From positions 1-63,160 of the forward strand of contig CALVCO010000003.1 of the NCBI GenBank assembly GCA_944326095.1: a stretch of 63,160 nt of DNA, in the 5' to 3' direction. Source of the DNA: an uncultured Erysipelotrichaceae bacterium. GTDB taxonomy: Bacteria; Bacillota_I; Bacilli_A; Erysipelotrichales; Erysipelotrichaceae. The position numbers were made by a program, and so were the translations under genes. The notes beneath the pieces were generated by a model. It saw nothing but the letters and a program-made list of their open reading frames with translations, did no database searches and was not told where the DNA came from. This document shows positions 8,548-17,387 of this stretch, one piece after another (positions within the stretch are counted from its first letter, which is position 1; each line of letters begins with the position of its first letter).

Positions 8548-9651
8548 ATGAATAATTATAAAATTTTAGTAATAAATCCCGGTTCAACTTCTACTAAATT
8601 ATCACTATTTATCAATGATAAGCATATAAATACCACCGACGTATTTCACGATTCAAGCATCTTAAAAACTTTTAAAACTATTAATGATCAATTACCCTAT
8701 CGCATGCAAGTAGTAGAACAATTTATTAAGGATAATAAGATTGATCTTAGCAATCTAGATGCTATCGCCAGTAGAGGAGGTCCATGCTATCCCGTAGAAA
8801 GTGGAACTTATGAAGTAGATGATAAACTAATAGAAGATACCAAAAATTCTAAAGGAGGCCTATATCACTCTTCAATGTTAGGAGTCCAAATGGCTAAATT
8901 AATCCAACAAAAATATGGCGGTAAGATTTTTATGAGTGATCCTACCGTCGTCGATGAATATAATGATTTAGCTAGAGTTACAGGTATCGATGGAATCTAT
9001 CGTAAAGCCATCTGCCATGCCTTAAATTTAAAAGCAGTTGCCAAAAAATATGCCAAAGATATTAATCGCAATTATGAAGATTTAAAATTAATCGTATGTC
9101 ATATCGATGGAGGCATTACTATTACTGCCCATGATCATGGAAGAATGATTGATGGTAATGATGGAGGTGGAGGTGAAGGACCTTTTACCCCAACAAGAAT
9201 GGGAAGCATGGCTATAACTGATGTAATAAATAATCTTTGGGATAAATCTAAAGAAGAAATGTTAAACCTATGTAGTTGTACTGGTGGATTATCTAATTAT
9301 TTTGGAACATCTAATTCTGATACTATTCATCAAATGATTGAAGATAATCCTAAAGCTAAGCGTGTTTGGCAAGCCATGATTTATCAAATTTGTAAATATA
9401 TTGGCGCCATGAGTACAGTATTAAAAGGTCAAGTAGATGGTATTGTCTTAACTGGAGGTCTAATGCGTTTTAATGATATCTATGAAATGATTAATGAACA
9501 TTGTGCATGGATTGCTCCAATTAAAGTATATCCAGGTGAGTATGAACAAGAAGCTTTAGCTTTAAATGCTCTAGAAGTTTTACAAGGTAAAAAAGAACCA
9601 AAAAAATATTTAGGAAAGCCTATATGGGAAGGCTTTAATGACAAAAGGTAG
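8548..9651 (+). CDS. buk: Butyrate kinase
   Basis: A 367-residue acetate/butyrate kinase-family protein that interconverts butyryl phosphate and butyrate with ATP. It starts with the ASKHA phosphate loop NPGSTSTKLSLF (9-20) and has ICHALNLKAVA, VCHIDGGITITAHD and VLTGGLMRF, which are butyrate kinase landmarks rather than those of the longer acetate kinases. GGAGG precedes the ATG. No phosphotransbutyrylase gene is adjacent, so it could instead act on branched-chain acyl phosphates. It is divergent from galM. Confidence 0.9.
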   Translation: MNNYKILVINPGSTSTKLSLFINDKHINTTDVFHDSSILKTFKTINDQLPYRMQVVEQFIKDNKIDLSNLDAIASRGGPCYPVESGTYEVDDKLIEDTKNSKGGLYHSSMLGVQMAKLIQQKYGGKIFMSDPTVVDEYNDLARVTGIDGIYRKAICHALNLKAVAKKYAKDINRNYEDLKLIVCHIDGGITITAHDHGRMIDGNDGGGGEGPFTPTRMGSMAITDVINNLWDKSKEEMLNLCSCTGGLSNYFGTSNSDTIHQMIEDNPKAKRVWQAMIYQICKYIGAMSTVLKGQVDGIVLTGGLMRFNDIYEMINEHCAWIAPIKVYPGEYEQEALALNALEVLQGKKEPKKYLGKPIWEGFNDKR

Positions 9652-9666
9652 CATTCGCTACCTTTT
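9643..9666. terminator. Bidirectional terminator
   Basis: Perfect hairpin AAAAGGTAGC-attc-GCTACCTTTT between two convergent genes. It covers the stop codons of both, and each strand ends in T residues. Confidence 0.85.
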
Positions 9667-10660
9667 AATTTAAATATTTATTAAAGAAATCTTCTATTTT
9701 GTCAAAAGGAATAATATCCATGCGATCATATAAATCCGTATGAACCGCATTAGGAATAATTAATAATTCCTTATTATCTACATACTTATTACCATCAATC
9801 ATCTTAGCATATGCATCTTTACTAAAGTAACAAGAATGAGCCTTTTCACCATGTATCATCAATACTGCATTACGAATTTCATTAATATATGTCAAAATTG
9901 GCATATTATAGAAAGATTCACAGCCTGTAACATTCCAACCCAAGCCTTCACCTTGAGAACGAGGATGATAACCTCTTTGACGATTACGATAATAATTAAT
10001 ATAATCAATCATAAATTGAGGAGCATCTTTAGGTGCTTCATCTGGTAAAGCCCCACCATGAGCATAACTACCATTTTTATAATCCATAGTTCTTTGTTTA
10101 GCCATAGCTAAACGTTTTTCATAACGCGCTTCTTCACTATCTTCTTGATCAAAATAACCATTGGCATTTACTCTACACATATCATACATTGTAGAAGTAA
10201 CACAAACTTTAATTCTAGGATCTAAGGCAGCAGCATTTAAGGCCATACCACCAAAACCACAAATACCAATAATACCTATTTTTTCAGGATCAACAATATC
10301 TAATGTAGATAAATAATCTACTGCAGCCATAAAATCTTCCGTATTGATATCTGGTGAAGCAACATTACGAACATTGCCTCCACTTTCACCAGTATATGAT
10401 GGATCAAATGCTAAAGTAACAAAACCTCTTTGGGCCATTGTTTGAGCATAAAGTCCAGAAGCTTGTTCCTTAACAGCACCAAAAGGTCCACTTACAGCAA
10501 TAGCTGCCATCTTTTCTTTAATTTCTTTTGGTTTATATAAATCCGCAGCTAAACTAATGCCATAGCGATTAACAAATACTACTTTTTCATAATCAACTTT
10601 TTCACTTTTAGGAAAAGTCTTATCCCATTTAGTTTCCAATTTTAAATTTTTAACTTGCAT
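9665..10660 (-). CDS. Alpha/beta hydrolase, dienelactone hydrolase-like
   Basis: A 331-residue cytoplasmic alpha/beta hydrolase. The nucleophile elbow is degenerate: GICGFGGMALNA has Cys in the position usually held by Ser, as in dienelactone hydrolases. An acidic residue should follow, and the histidine is probably in NAVHTDLYD near the C-terminus. The start lies 1 nt after the CMD-cupin gene, so they form one operon with the flavodoxin-like gene. Homologues are often annotated as DLH-family or acetyl-xylan-esterase-like. The substrate cannot be read from the sequence. Confidence 0.8.
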   Translation of the reverse strand: MQVKNLKLETKWDKTFPKSEKVDYEKVVFVNRYGISLAADLYKPKEIKEKMAAIAVSGPFGAVKEQASGLYAQTMAQRGFVTLAFDPSYTGESGGNVRNVASPDINTEDFMAAVDYLSTLDIVDPEKIGIIGICGFGGMALNAAALDPRIKVCVTSTMYDMCRVNANGYFDQEDSEEARYEKRLAMAKQRTMDYKNGSYAHGGALPDEAPKDAPQFMIDYINYYRNRQRGYHPRSQGEGLGWNVTGCESFYNMPILTYINEIRNAVLMIHGEKAHSCYFSKDAYAKMIDGNKYVDNKELLIIPNAVHTDLYDRMDIIPFDKIEDFFNKYLN

Positions 10661-10661
10661 C

Positions 10662-11423
10662 TTAATTCTCCCTTATAGCCTTTTTATAAGTTTCATCATC
10701 TACTGGTTCTAACCATTCATTAGAACAATTTTCTCCAGGCACTTCAATTGCTAAATGTGAGAACCAACTATCAGCAGCTGCTCCATGCCAATGTTTAACT
10801 CCTACTGGAATATTTATCACATCACCAGGTGTCATTAATACTGGTTCTTTACCCCATTCTTGATAATAGCCTCTACCATTAACACAAATTAAGATTTGAC
10901 CTCCACCTGAAGTTGCATGATGAATATGCCAATTATTGCGACAACTAGGTTCAAAAGTAACATTAGCAATCCCCACTTGTGAATTAGAAATTGGAGCCAA
11001 ATAACTATTACCAATAAAATATTTAGCATATGCCTCATTCGGCATACCAATAGGGAATATCATACCCTTAGCATGTTCACTTTTAGCATCTTTAACTTCA
11101 TCATCATTCCAAACTTCTTTAGCCATTCTAAAAGCTGCCCAAGCTTTAGGCCAACCAGCATAGAAAGCTGCATGCGTCAATATTTCTGCAATTTCTTGTT
11201 TACTAATACCATTTTTCTTAGCTTCCATTAAATGAAATTTAAATGATGAATCCGTTAACCCTTGAGCCATTAAGCAAACAACAGTAACTAAAGAACGATC
11301 TCTTAAAGGTAAAAGATCTTCTCTACTCCATACCTCACCAAATAATACATCATCATTTAATTGAGCAAATTTTGGAGCGAATTCTCCTAAAGAATCTCTT
11401 CCAGCGGTTTGTTTTACAGCCAT
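10662..11423 (-). CDS. Carboxymuconolactone decarboxylase-cupin fusion
   Basis: A 253-residue two-domain protein. Residues about 10-95 are a carboxymuconolactone decarboxylase/AhpD-like helical domain (RSLVTVVCLMAQG, LTHAAFYAGWPKAW) without the redox CxxC of AhpD. Residues about 135-250 are a cupin barrel with a metal-binding WHIHHATSGGGQ motif and a second box, PGDVINIPVGVKHWHG. Such fusions are common next to flavodoxin-like reductases and hydrolases in gut Firmicutes, and the same arrangement is seen here. A role in detoxifying or isomerising small cyclic carbonyl compounds is inference. Confidence 0.85.
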   Translation of the reverse strand: MAVKQTAGRDSLGEFAPKFAQLNDDVLFGEVWSREDLLPLRDRSLVTVVCLMAQGLTDSSFKFHLMEAKKNGISKQEIAEILTHAAFYAGWPKAWAAFRMAKEVWNDDEVKDAKSEHAKGMIFPIGMPNEAYAKYFIGNSYLAPISNSQVGIANVTFEPSCRNNWHIHHATSGGGQILICVNGRGYYQEWGKEPVLMTPGDVINIPVGVKHWHGAAADSWFSHLAIEVPGENCSNEWLEPVDDETYKKAIREN

Positions 11424-11442
11424 AATAATTATCTCCCTTCTT

Positions 11443-11985
11443 TTATTTTATGCTATTTCCTAATTCATATGCTTTTTTTAATGCAGGATGATCTTTAATA
11501 TCATTTATATCATTAACCCCACCAGCAAAAACATAATCAATTAATTTAGCTTTTTCAAAACATTCTACCCAACCACCTAAGCCATTATAAGCTCTTTCAA
11601 TGGACTTAGGATCTTCATCAGCAGCACAAGCTAATAGATATACTTGTCTAAACTTATAATCACTATCATATAAAGGATTAGCTCTATCTAGCATCGTCTT
11701 CATTTGACCACTCATCTCATAATAATAAATAGGAGTCGCAAATACTAAAACATCAGCATTTTTCATCTTATTGACAATTTGTAAAGCATCATCTTTAATA
11801 ATGCATTCTCCAGTTTTTTGACAAGCAAAGCAACCTTGACAAAAATTAATTTCCTTATCATATAATGTAATCATTTCCACATAATTATTTGCTGCAGATG
11901 CTCCTTGCATAAAAGCATTAGCTAAAGCATTAGAATTCCCATTTTTTCTAGGACTTGATGCAATAATTAAAACATTTGGCATCAT
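11443..11985 (-). CDS. Flavodoxin-like NAD(P)H-dependent oxidoreductase
   Basis: A 181-residue FMN-binding oxidoreductase. The N-terminal SSPRKNGNSNAL loop binds the FMN phosphate, and CQGCFACQKTGECIIKDD is the ferredoxin-like cysteine stretch common in this NADPH-dependent FMN reductase group. TPIYYYEMSGQMKTMLDR is the second flavin segment. Two adjacent ATGs (11985, 11982) follow AGGTG, so the start is uncertain by one residue; an in-frame ATG further upstream has no ribosome site. It is the first gene of the operon with the CMD-cupin and hydrolase genes, suggesting a shared redox or detoxification task. Confidence 0.87.
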   Translation of the reverse strand: MMPNVLIIASSPRKNGNSNALANAFMQGASAANNYVEMITLYDKEINFCQGCFACQKTGECIIKDDALQIVNKMKNADVLVFATPIYYYEMSGQMKTMLDRANPLYDSDYKFRQVYLLACAADEDPKSIERAYNGLGGWVECFEKAKLIDYVFAGGVNDINDIKDHPALKKAYELGNSIK

Positions 11986-12087
11986 ATCACCTACCCTTTT
12001 CAATATTATCTTAATACTAAATTTACAAATAACAAATATTTATATTTTATATACATGTATAGATAAAAATTATATAACTGTTAAAAA

Positions 12088-12116
12088 TTGACAAATATTT
12101 ATAACAAAGGTATATT
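12088..12116 (+). promoter_or_regulatory. Promoter of the small membrane protein-mscL unit
   Basis: Consensus TTGACA (12088-12093) and TATATT (12111-12116) with a 17-nt spacer, about 28 nt before the ATG. Confidence 0.8.
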
Positions 12117-12144
12117 ATAGGCGTTTTTATGTGGGGGGATAATC

Positions 12145-12513
12145 ATGAAAAAATTATTGGTATTAGTTTCAATTTTAATGCTTATACTAGGAATTATTTC
12201 GTTAATAGTAGGTGGTACAAATATTGCGGCATTTACTATGTTAGATAATTCCATAGTTGCTAATATCTTGATAGGTATAACTGTATTAGTATTGATTATC
12301 AGTGGCATATTTAATACTATAGCTGGCATTTTAGGAATAAGAGCTGCTAAAAATCCTAATAAATCAACAGCCGCTTTAGTCTTAGCAATCTTATCATTGA
12401 TAACGACAATCATATCAATCTTACTAGAACAAAATATGCAAAGAATACTAGGAGGCATAATACCAATTATTTATTTTATATGTATCTTATACATAAGAAA
12501 ACAAGCTAAATAG
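12145..12513 (+). CDS. Small four-helix membrane protein, function unknown
   Basis: A 122-residue, very hydrophobic protein with four predicted membrane helices (about 3-25, 38-62, 76-96 and 100-117) and a short basic tail (RKQAK). I do not recognise a family; the layout resembles small DUF4064-type membrane proteins. GGGGGG precedes the ATG by about 8 nt. mscL follows 9 nt after the stop, so both come from the promoter at 12088 and may respond to envelope stress together. Confidence 0.7.
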   Translation: MKKLLVLVSILMLILGIISLIVGGTNIAAFTMLDNSIVANILIGITVLVLIISGIFNTIAGILGIRAAKNPNKSTAALVLAILSLITTIISILLEQNMQRILGGIIPIIYFICILYIRKQAK

Positions 12514-12522
12514 GAGAAAAAA

Positions 12523-12927
12523 ATGAAAAAGTTTATTCAAGAATTTAAAACATTTGCCTTAAGAGGCAATGTAATGGATATGGCTGTTGGTATGTTAATT
12601 GGTGCTTCATTTACTAGCATCGTTACTTCACTAACGGAAAATTTCATCAATCCATTATTACAATTTATCTTAGGTTCAGCTACTTATACGCTAGCTGATA
12701 TCATGACTTTTGCAGGAAATTTCATTTCGGCAATAATTAATTTTATAATCACAGCATTTGTATTATTCTGCTTGCTTAAAGGCATTAATAAGATGCTTTC
12801 TTTAGCCAAGAAAAAAGAAGAAGTACCTGCAGCACCTACTACAAAAAAATGTCCATATTGCATGAGTGAAATCGATATCAACGCAACACGTTGTCCTCAT
12901 TGCACATCTCAATTAAGTGAAAAATAA
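12523..12927 (+). CDS. mscL: Large-conductance mechanosensitive channel with C-terminal zinc ribbon
   Basis: A pressure-relief channel in the cytoplasmic membrane. It starts with the MscL signature FKTFALRGNVMDMAVGMLIG and has the pore helix TM1, a short loop and TM2 (FIITAFVLFCLLKGINKM). In place of the usual charged helical tail it ends with a four-cysteine zinc ribbon, KCPYCMSEIDINATRCPHC (CxxC...CxxC), reached through an AAPTT linker. At 134 residues it has the normal MscL length. A hairpin terminator overlaps the stop. The channel identity is firm; what the zinc ribbon does in the cytoplasm is not known. Confidence 0.93.
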   Translation: MKKFIQEFKTFALRGNVMDMAVGMLIGASFTSIVTSLTENFINPLLQFILGSATYTLADIMTFAGNFISAIINFIITAFVLFCLLKGINKMLSLAKKKEEVPAAPTTKKCPYCMSEIDINATRCPHCTSQLSEK

Positions 12928-12952
12928 ATGTCTTGCAAAAGGCATTTTTTTC
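12926..12952 (+). terminator. Terminator after mscL
   Basis: Nine-bp stem AAATGTCTT / AAGGCATTT closed by a GCAA tetraloop and followed by a T run. Confidence 0.8.
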
Positions 12953-12982
12953 TTTACATTTTTATAATAATCTTCTTATACT
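12953..12982 (+). promoter_or_regulatory. Promoter of the MFS gene
   Basis: TTTACA (12953-12958) and TATACT (12977-12982) spaced by 18 nt, with AGGAG and then the ATG at 13003 downstream. Confidence 0.6.
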
Positions 12983-13002
12983 GCTAAGGTAGGAGTTATA
13001 TT

Positions 13003-14169
13003 ATGTTTCATTTATTATTAGTTATTATTTACTTAGCCTTTATTAGCTTAGGTCTACCTGATTCCTTATTAGGTTCAGCATGGCCTTCTATATATCCCCA
13101 ATTTAATGTACCTGTATCCTATGCTGGTATCATCTCAACTATCATAGCTTTAGGTACTATTATTTCTAGTTTATTTAGCGATCGGCTTACTAATAAATTT
13201 AAAACTAATGTTGTTACAGCCGTAAGTGTATTAATAACCGCCATTGCCCTATTTAGCTTTTCTATAAGTCACTCATTTATAGCTTTATGCTTATGGGCTA
13301 TTCCTTATGGCCTAGGTGCAGGTTGTATCGATGCTGCTTTAAATAATTATGTCGCATTAAATTATCATAGTAAGCATATGAATTGGTTACATTGTATGTG
13401 GGGCATCGGTGCTTCATTAGGTCCTTATATTATGGGATATGCCCTAAGTGTTAAAAATAGTTGGAATATGGGTTATGGCTATATAAGCATCATTCAATTT
13501 GTCTTAGCCATCATCATTTTCATCAGCTTACCATTATGGAAAAAAGATAAACAAGAAAATGAAGAAATTGCTGACTACAAACCTCTATCTTTAGCCAATA
13601 TTATCAAAATACCTGGTGCTAAAGAAATTATGATAACCTTCTTTTGTTATTGTGCCATTGAAAATACTACCGGACTATGGGCAAGTAGTTTTTTAGTATT
13701 AAGATATAATATCAGTGCTACTATGGCAGCAAACTATGCCAGTTTCTTTTATATCGGTATTACTATAGGTAGAGTCCTAAGTGGTTTTCTAAGCATAAAA
13801 TTTAATGATAAACAAATGATACGATTAGGACAATTCACTATTCTATTAGGCATCATCTTATTATTTATATCTATTTATCAACAAATTGCCCTAATAGCTA
13901 TTATCATCATTGGTTTAGGTTGTGCTCCAATCTATCCCGCCATCATCCATTCCACTCCAGAAAACTTTGGAAAAGATAAATCCCAAGCCATCATCGGTGT
14001 AGAAATGGCTAGTGCCTATATTGGAACTTGTTTAATGCCCCCACTATTTGGCATCATCGCCCAAAATATTAGCGCAACATTATTCCCAATTTATTTATTA
14101 ATAATTCTTGTTTTAATGATAATAATGTATAAATATATGTTAAAGAAGGTAAAATATAATGAAAATTGA
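13003..14169 (+). CDS. MFS transporter
   Basis: A 388-residue integral membrane protein with about 12 hydrophobic helices. The loop between TM2 and TM3, FSDRLTNKFKTN, matches the MFS D-R-x-x-x-R/K motif, and CMWGIGASLGPYIMG is the TM5 motif. The general layout resembles the fucose/glucose permease-like (FucP/YfkF) branch. The substrate cannot be assigned. The downstream VOC pseudogene starts inside its last codons (ATG at 14159), suggesting former translational coupling. Confidence 0.85.
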   Translation: MFHLLLVIIYLAFISLGLPDSLLGSAWPSIYPQFNVPVSYAGIISTIIALGTIISSLFSDRLTNKFKTNVVTAVSVLITAIALFSFSISHSFIALCLWAIPYGLGAGCIDAALNNYVALNYHSKHMNWLHCMWGIGASLGPYIMGYALSVKNSWNMGYGYISIIQFVLAIIIFISLPLWKKDKQENEEIADYKPLSLANIIKIPGAKEIMITFFCYCAIENTTGLWASSFLVLRYNISATMAANYASFFYIGITIGRVLSGFLSIKFNDKQMIRLGQFTILLGIILLFISIYQQIALIAIIIIGLGCAPIYPAIIHSTPENFGKDKSQAIIGVEMASAYIGTCLMPPLFGIIAQNISATLFPIYLLIILVLMIIMYKYMLKKVKYNEN

Positions 14170-14522
14170 ACACATTGCAATGTATGTAAATGATTTAGAA
14201 AAAACTAAAGAAATTTTTCATCAAATATTTTAATGCTAAAGCAAATGATATCTATCATAATCCTAAAACAAATTTTAGATCATATTTTCTATCATTTGAT
14301 GAAGGAACAAGATTAGAAATTGTGCATAAACCTAATATGCAAGATACTAACAAAGATTTAGCCCGCACTGGCTATATCCATATTGCTTTTTCTGTGGGTT
14401 CAAAAGAAAAAGTCGATGCATTAACAAAGCAATTACAAAATGATGGTTATTATGAAAGTTGTATAATAGCTATTGAAAATAATCAAATTGAAAAACTATA
14501 TAAAAAAATATACACTCTTTAA
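14159..14522 (+). pseudogene. VOC (glyoxalase-fold) protein, frameshifted
   Basis: The first 24 codons encode MKIEHIAMYVNDLEKTKEIF, a classic vicinal-oxygen-chelate start, and then hit TAA at 14231. The continuation FNAKANDIYHNPKTNFRSYF... lies in another frame, consistent with a short indel in the T run near 14228-14231. Near the end, LQNDGYYESCIIAIENN lacks the residues normally found between the glycine-rich loop and the final metal-binding strand, so a small internal deletion is likely too. It overlaps the 3' end of the MFS gene and is followed by a terminator hairpin. I judge it non-functional. Confidence 0.8.
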
Positions 14523-14534
14523 AAAGTGTATATT
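14507..14534. terminator. Bidirectional terminator
   Basis: Ten-bp perfect stem AATATACACT / AGTGTATATT between the VOC remnant and the convergent GNAT gene, overlapping the latter's stop codon. Confidence 0.7.
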
Positions 14535-14967
14535 ATAAGCTCATATATAGAATGGGATAGGGATTACCTTGTTCATCCAATTCACTTCTTTTATAAACTT
14601 TAAAGCCCATATGTTCATAAAAACCTTTAGCCTGAGGATTTTGTTCATTAACAGCTAAATATTTAACTCCATATTCATTAATAGCTTTTTGAATTAAACT
14701 TTTACCTAAACCTTTTCCTCTTTCATTATTAGAAATAAATAACATTTCTAAATTTTCATTTTCAATACCCATAAAAGCTATAGGTTTATCATCTTTTTTC
14801 GCAATTATTAAATGCTTAATACCTTTTAAAGCTTGAGGTACATATTCTTTAATATTTTCAATTTCTGCATCACTTAAAAATAAATGAGTAGCTCTTACCG
14901 AGCTTTCCCAAACTTTTAAAAGTTGATTAACTAATTCTTCATTTCTTTCTTTAACTTCTATTATCAT
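14533..14967 (-). CDS. GNAT family N-acetyltransferase
   Basis: A 144-residue acetyl-CoA-dependent acetyltransferase. The acetyl-CoA pyrophosphate loop is RGKGLGKSLIQ (about 83-93), preceded by the beta-strand LEMLFISNN, and the final GFYEHMGFKVYKR segment is the typical GNAT motif B. It resembles the PhnO/YjaB-like group with an N-terminal LLKVWESSVRATHLFL. It begins 1 nt after the RibD-like pseudogene, so they were one transcript. The substrate is unknown. Confidence 0.85.
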   Translation of the reverse strand: MIIEVKERNEELVNQLLKVWESSVRATHLFLSDAEIENIKEYVPQALKGIKHLIIAKKDDKPIAFMGIENENLEMLFISNNERGKGLGKSLIQKAINEYGVKYLAVNEQNPQAKGFYEHMGFKVYKRSELDEQGNPYPILYMSL

Positions 14968-14968
14968 C

Positions 14969-15643
14969 TTAACCTACCTTATATCTTAACCAAACAGCTT
15001 GTGAAGCAAATTGTTTAATACTTTCTAAAGTTAATGGGGTTACTTCTCTATCCATTGGTAAACCATCAAATGCCGCTGCCATTTGTCCCCTACCATCAAT
15101 TCCAGCTCCAATTAAAATACTAATTTCATCTAAAAGATTAGCTGCTAAAAAGCCTGCATTGATATGACCACCGCCAACAACTGCTGCTCTTTCCACTTTA
15201 AATTCACTGGCTAATATTTCCATTGCTTTATTTAAATCAATTCTATCTTTTCCACAAGCAATCCACGAAATATTTTTACTTTCCAAATAAGCAAGATATT
15301 CCTTAGTAACTTGTTCACTAGTAATAATTAAATATGGTTTTCCTTCATCATTATCGCCCCATAATAATGTACCTTTAGTATCTACTACTACTTCATAACC
15401 CTTAGCGTCTAATTTCTTACAAGAGCCTTCTTTACCATAGCTTTCATTATTTTTCGAAATAAATTTTCCAGGCAAAGCTAATTCAAGTTCAGATGCAGTT
15501 TAACCACTAATAGTAGTTGGGGTATTTAACATATCCAAGGTCGTATAATAATCATCTACTCCCTTTAATTTTCCCGTCATTTCACAATCAATTCTTCCAT
15601 CAACTGATGTCATCATATGGCAAATAATATAAGGTCTATTCAT
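14969..15643 (-). pseudogene. RibD C-terminal/dihydrofolate reductase-like protein, nonsense mutation
   Basis: The full frame starts at an ATG at 15643 after GGAGT (MNRPYIICHMMTSVDGRID...) and ends at 14969, about 223 codons, the normal length for this family. A TAA at 15500-15502 interrupts it, where homologues read GRTTAEL or similar. Downstream the frame stays open and conserved: WIACGKDRIDL, VVGGGHINAGFLAANLLDEISIL. The fold is that of NADPH-dependent reductases of riboflavin or folate type, but this stand-alone form is usually of unknown substrate. An internal TTG start at 15475 could give a 168-residue fragment lacking the N-terminal strand. Confidence 0.8.
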
Positions 15644-15714
15644 TTTTATAACTCCTTTACTAGTTTTTTAAACATATTTAATTTATCATAAAATCAAACA
15701 ATTGGAGGTAATTT

Positions 15715-16218
15715 ATGCAACAAATAAGTTATTATCAATCACCATTAGGCAAAATGTTAATAGCTGCCGATGATATAGGAATCTGTGGTATTTGGTTTGA
15801 AGATCAAAAATTTTATGCCGCAAAGCTTAATCAAGATTATATAGAATTGGAAAATGAAGATATAATACAAGCTAAAAAATGGTTAGATATTTACTTTTCA
15901 GGCAAACAACCTGATTTTACTCCTAAATTACATTTAGTAGGAACTAATTTCCAATTAGATGTTTGGAATATTCTTTTAAAAATTCCATATGGTAAAACTA
16001 CTACCTATGGTAATATTTCCCAAGAGCTTGTCTTAAAATATCATAAAGAACATATGAGTGCCCAAGCTGTAGGCAATGCAGTAGGAAGAAATCCCATCAG
16101 TATCATTGTTCCATGTCATAGAGTAATTGGTGCCAATGGCAAACTAACAGGCTATGCAGGTGGATTAGATAAAAAAAGTAAATTATTAGCCTTAGAAAAA
16201 TTAGAATATTCTTTATAA
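15715..16218 (+). CDS. ogt: Methylated-DNA-protein-cysteine methyltransferase
   Basis: A suicide DNA repair enzyme that takes methyl groups from O6-methylguanine. The 167-residue protein has the helix-turn-helix YGKTTTYGNIS with arginine-finger region AVGRNP, and the active site IIVPCHRVIG with acceptor cysteine (about residue 133). GGAGGT precedes the ATG. Its last 67 nt overlap the 3' end of the opposite-strand membrane protein gene, and no terminator separates them. Confidence 0.95.
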   Translation: MQQISYYQSPLGKMLIAADDIGICGIWFEDQKFYAAKLNQDYIELENEDIIQAKKWLDIYFSGKQPDFTPKLHLVGTNFQLDVWNILLKIPYGKTTTYGNISQELVLKYHKEHMSAQAVGNAVGRNPISIIVPCHRVIGANGKLTGYAGGLDKKSKLLALEKLEYSL

Positions 16219-17330
16219 GTTTTTTGATTAAACATCATTACCCTATATAATATACCTTCATCATTAAATGTCATTTCCATGCGTCCATATTCTTCATTAC
16301 GATAAGTAAAACTATGATTTTCAAATCTATCATATGGTTTACCATATAGATTTAAAACATCATTAATATTCGACCAACCTAGCATTAAACCTTTAGGCAA
16401 ACGAACATCAACACCCGCAAAATCATAATTATCATACACAACATAAATGCCACCAACAATTCCCTTATCAAGCGTAATCGGCATATTTTGGATATTATAA
16501 ACCATAACATCAATTCTTTGCTCATCATCATTAGTTAAACTAATCCATTCGCAATCATATGAACCATATAATTCTTCATATCCTACTAGAATAATATCTT
16601 GATCTTCAGGAATAATTTGCCATCCATCATCAATAAATTCATTCAAATTTAATGGCAAATTATAAGTAGTATCATTTATTTCAATAGAAAAGCTTGTCCA
16701 ATCATCCCCTAAATCATCACTAACAGGATATTGATCAATTAATGTATTATCTAAATTATCTAATAATTCAAAAGACATTACCACAGAAGTATTAGGTAGA
16801 TAAATAACTTTAGCATAATTATTAAAATCGTTATTTATCCAAATATCATATGCTTCATCATACTTTTTGCTAGTTATTAAAAAACTATGATATTTGCCTT
16901 CAACATCTACTCCACCTAGATAATAATTATTTCTATTATCACCTGTACCTAAACTTTCATCAAATTCTAAACGTTGTAAATAAGTAGTCATAGGATTATC
17001 TAAATATGGAATATCTAATATTATTGGTTTTATAAAAAATATTAAAGTAATGATAAAACAAATTATCATTAATATTCCTACAATAATACTAGGAATATTA
17101 ATGATTTTCTTTATAATCAAATAGAAAATAACATTTATTAAAATTAAAAAACAAATATTGGTAATTATTACTCTAATAAAACCACTATTACCCATTACAA
17201 AAAAATCACCATTTAAAACCCAATATAATCCCATAACAAGCAAAATAGGTAGAAAAATAGTTAAAAATAGAAAGATAATAAATAATATCTTAATTCTAGG
17301 ATTATCTATTTTTCTACCTAATTTTTGCAT
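16152..17330 (-). CDS. Membrane protein with large soluble C-terminal domain, unknown function
   Basis: A 392-residue protein. The first ~130 residues contain about four hydrophobic helices (17-42, 52-70, 73-90, 96-117), beginning after a basic cytoplasmic start MQKLGRKIDNPRIK. The remaining ~260 residues are hydrophilic, rich in D, N and Y, with beta-type segments, and probably lie outside the membrane. I see no catalytic motif. The C-terminal ~22 residues overlap ogt on the other strand, so the native stop may have been lost and the end replaced by antisense read-through. Confidence 0.65.
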   Translation of the reverse strand: MQKLGRKIDNPRIKILFIIFLFLTIFLPILLVMGLYWVLNGDFFVMGNSGFIRVIITNICFLILINVIFYLIIKKIINIPSIIVGILMIICFIITLIFFIKPIILDIPYLDNPMTTYLQRLEFDESLGTGDNRNNYYLGGVDVEGKYHSFLITSKKYDEAYDIWINNDFNNYAKVIYLPNTSVVMSFELLDNLDNTLIDQYPVSDDLGDDWTSFSIEINDTTYNLPLNLNEFIDDGWQIIPEDQDIILVGYEELYGSYDCEWISLTNDDEQRIDVMVYNIQNMPITLDKGIVGGIYVVYDNYDFAGVDVRLPKGLMLGWSNINDVLNLYGKPYDRFENHSFTYRNEEYGRMEMTFNDEGILYRVMMFNQKTYKEYSNFSKANNLLFLSNPPA

Positions 17331-17387
17331 ATTCTCACCCTAATTAGATTTTAACACTACTTAAAATTTAAAAAGGTAAAATATAAG

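Noticed and set aside
12099-12458. Minus-strand 119-codon frame opposite the small membrane protein
   Set aside because: Antisense of a hydrophobic gene that has a proper promoter and ribosome site.
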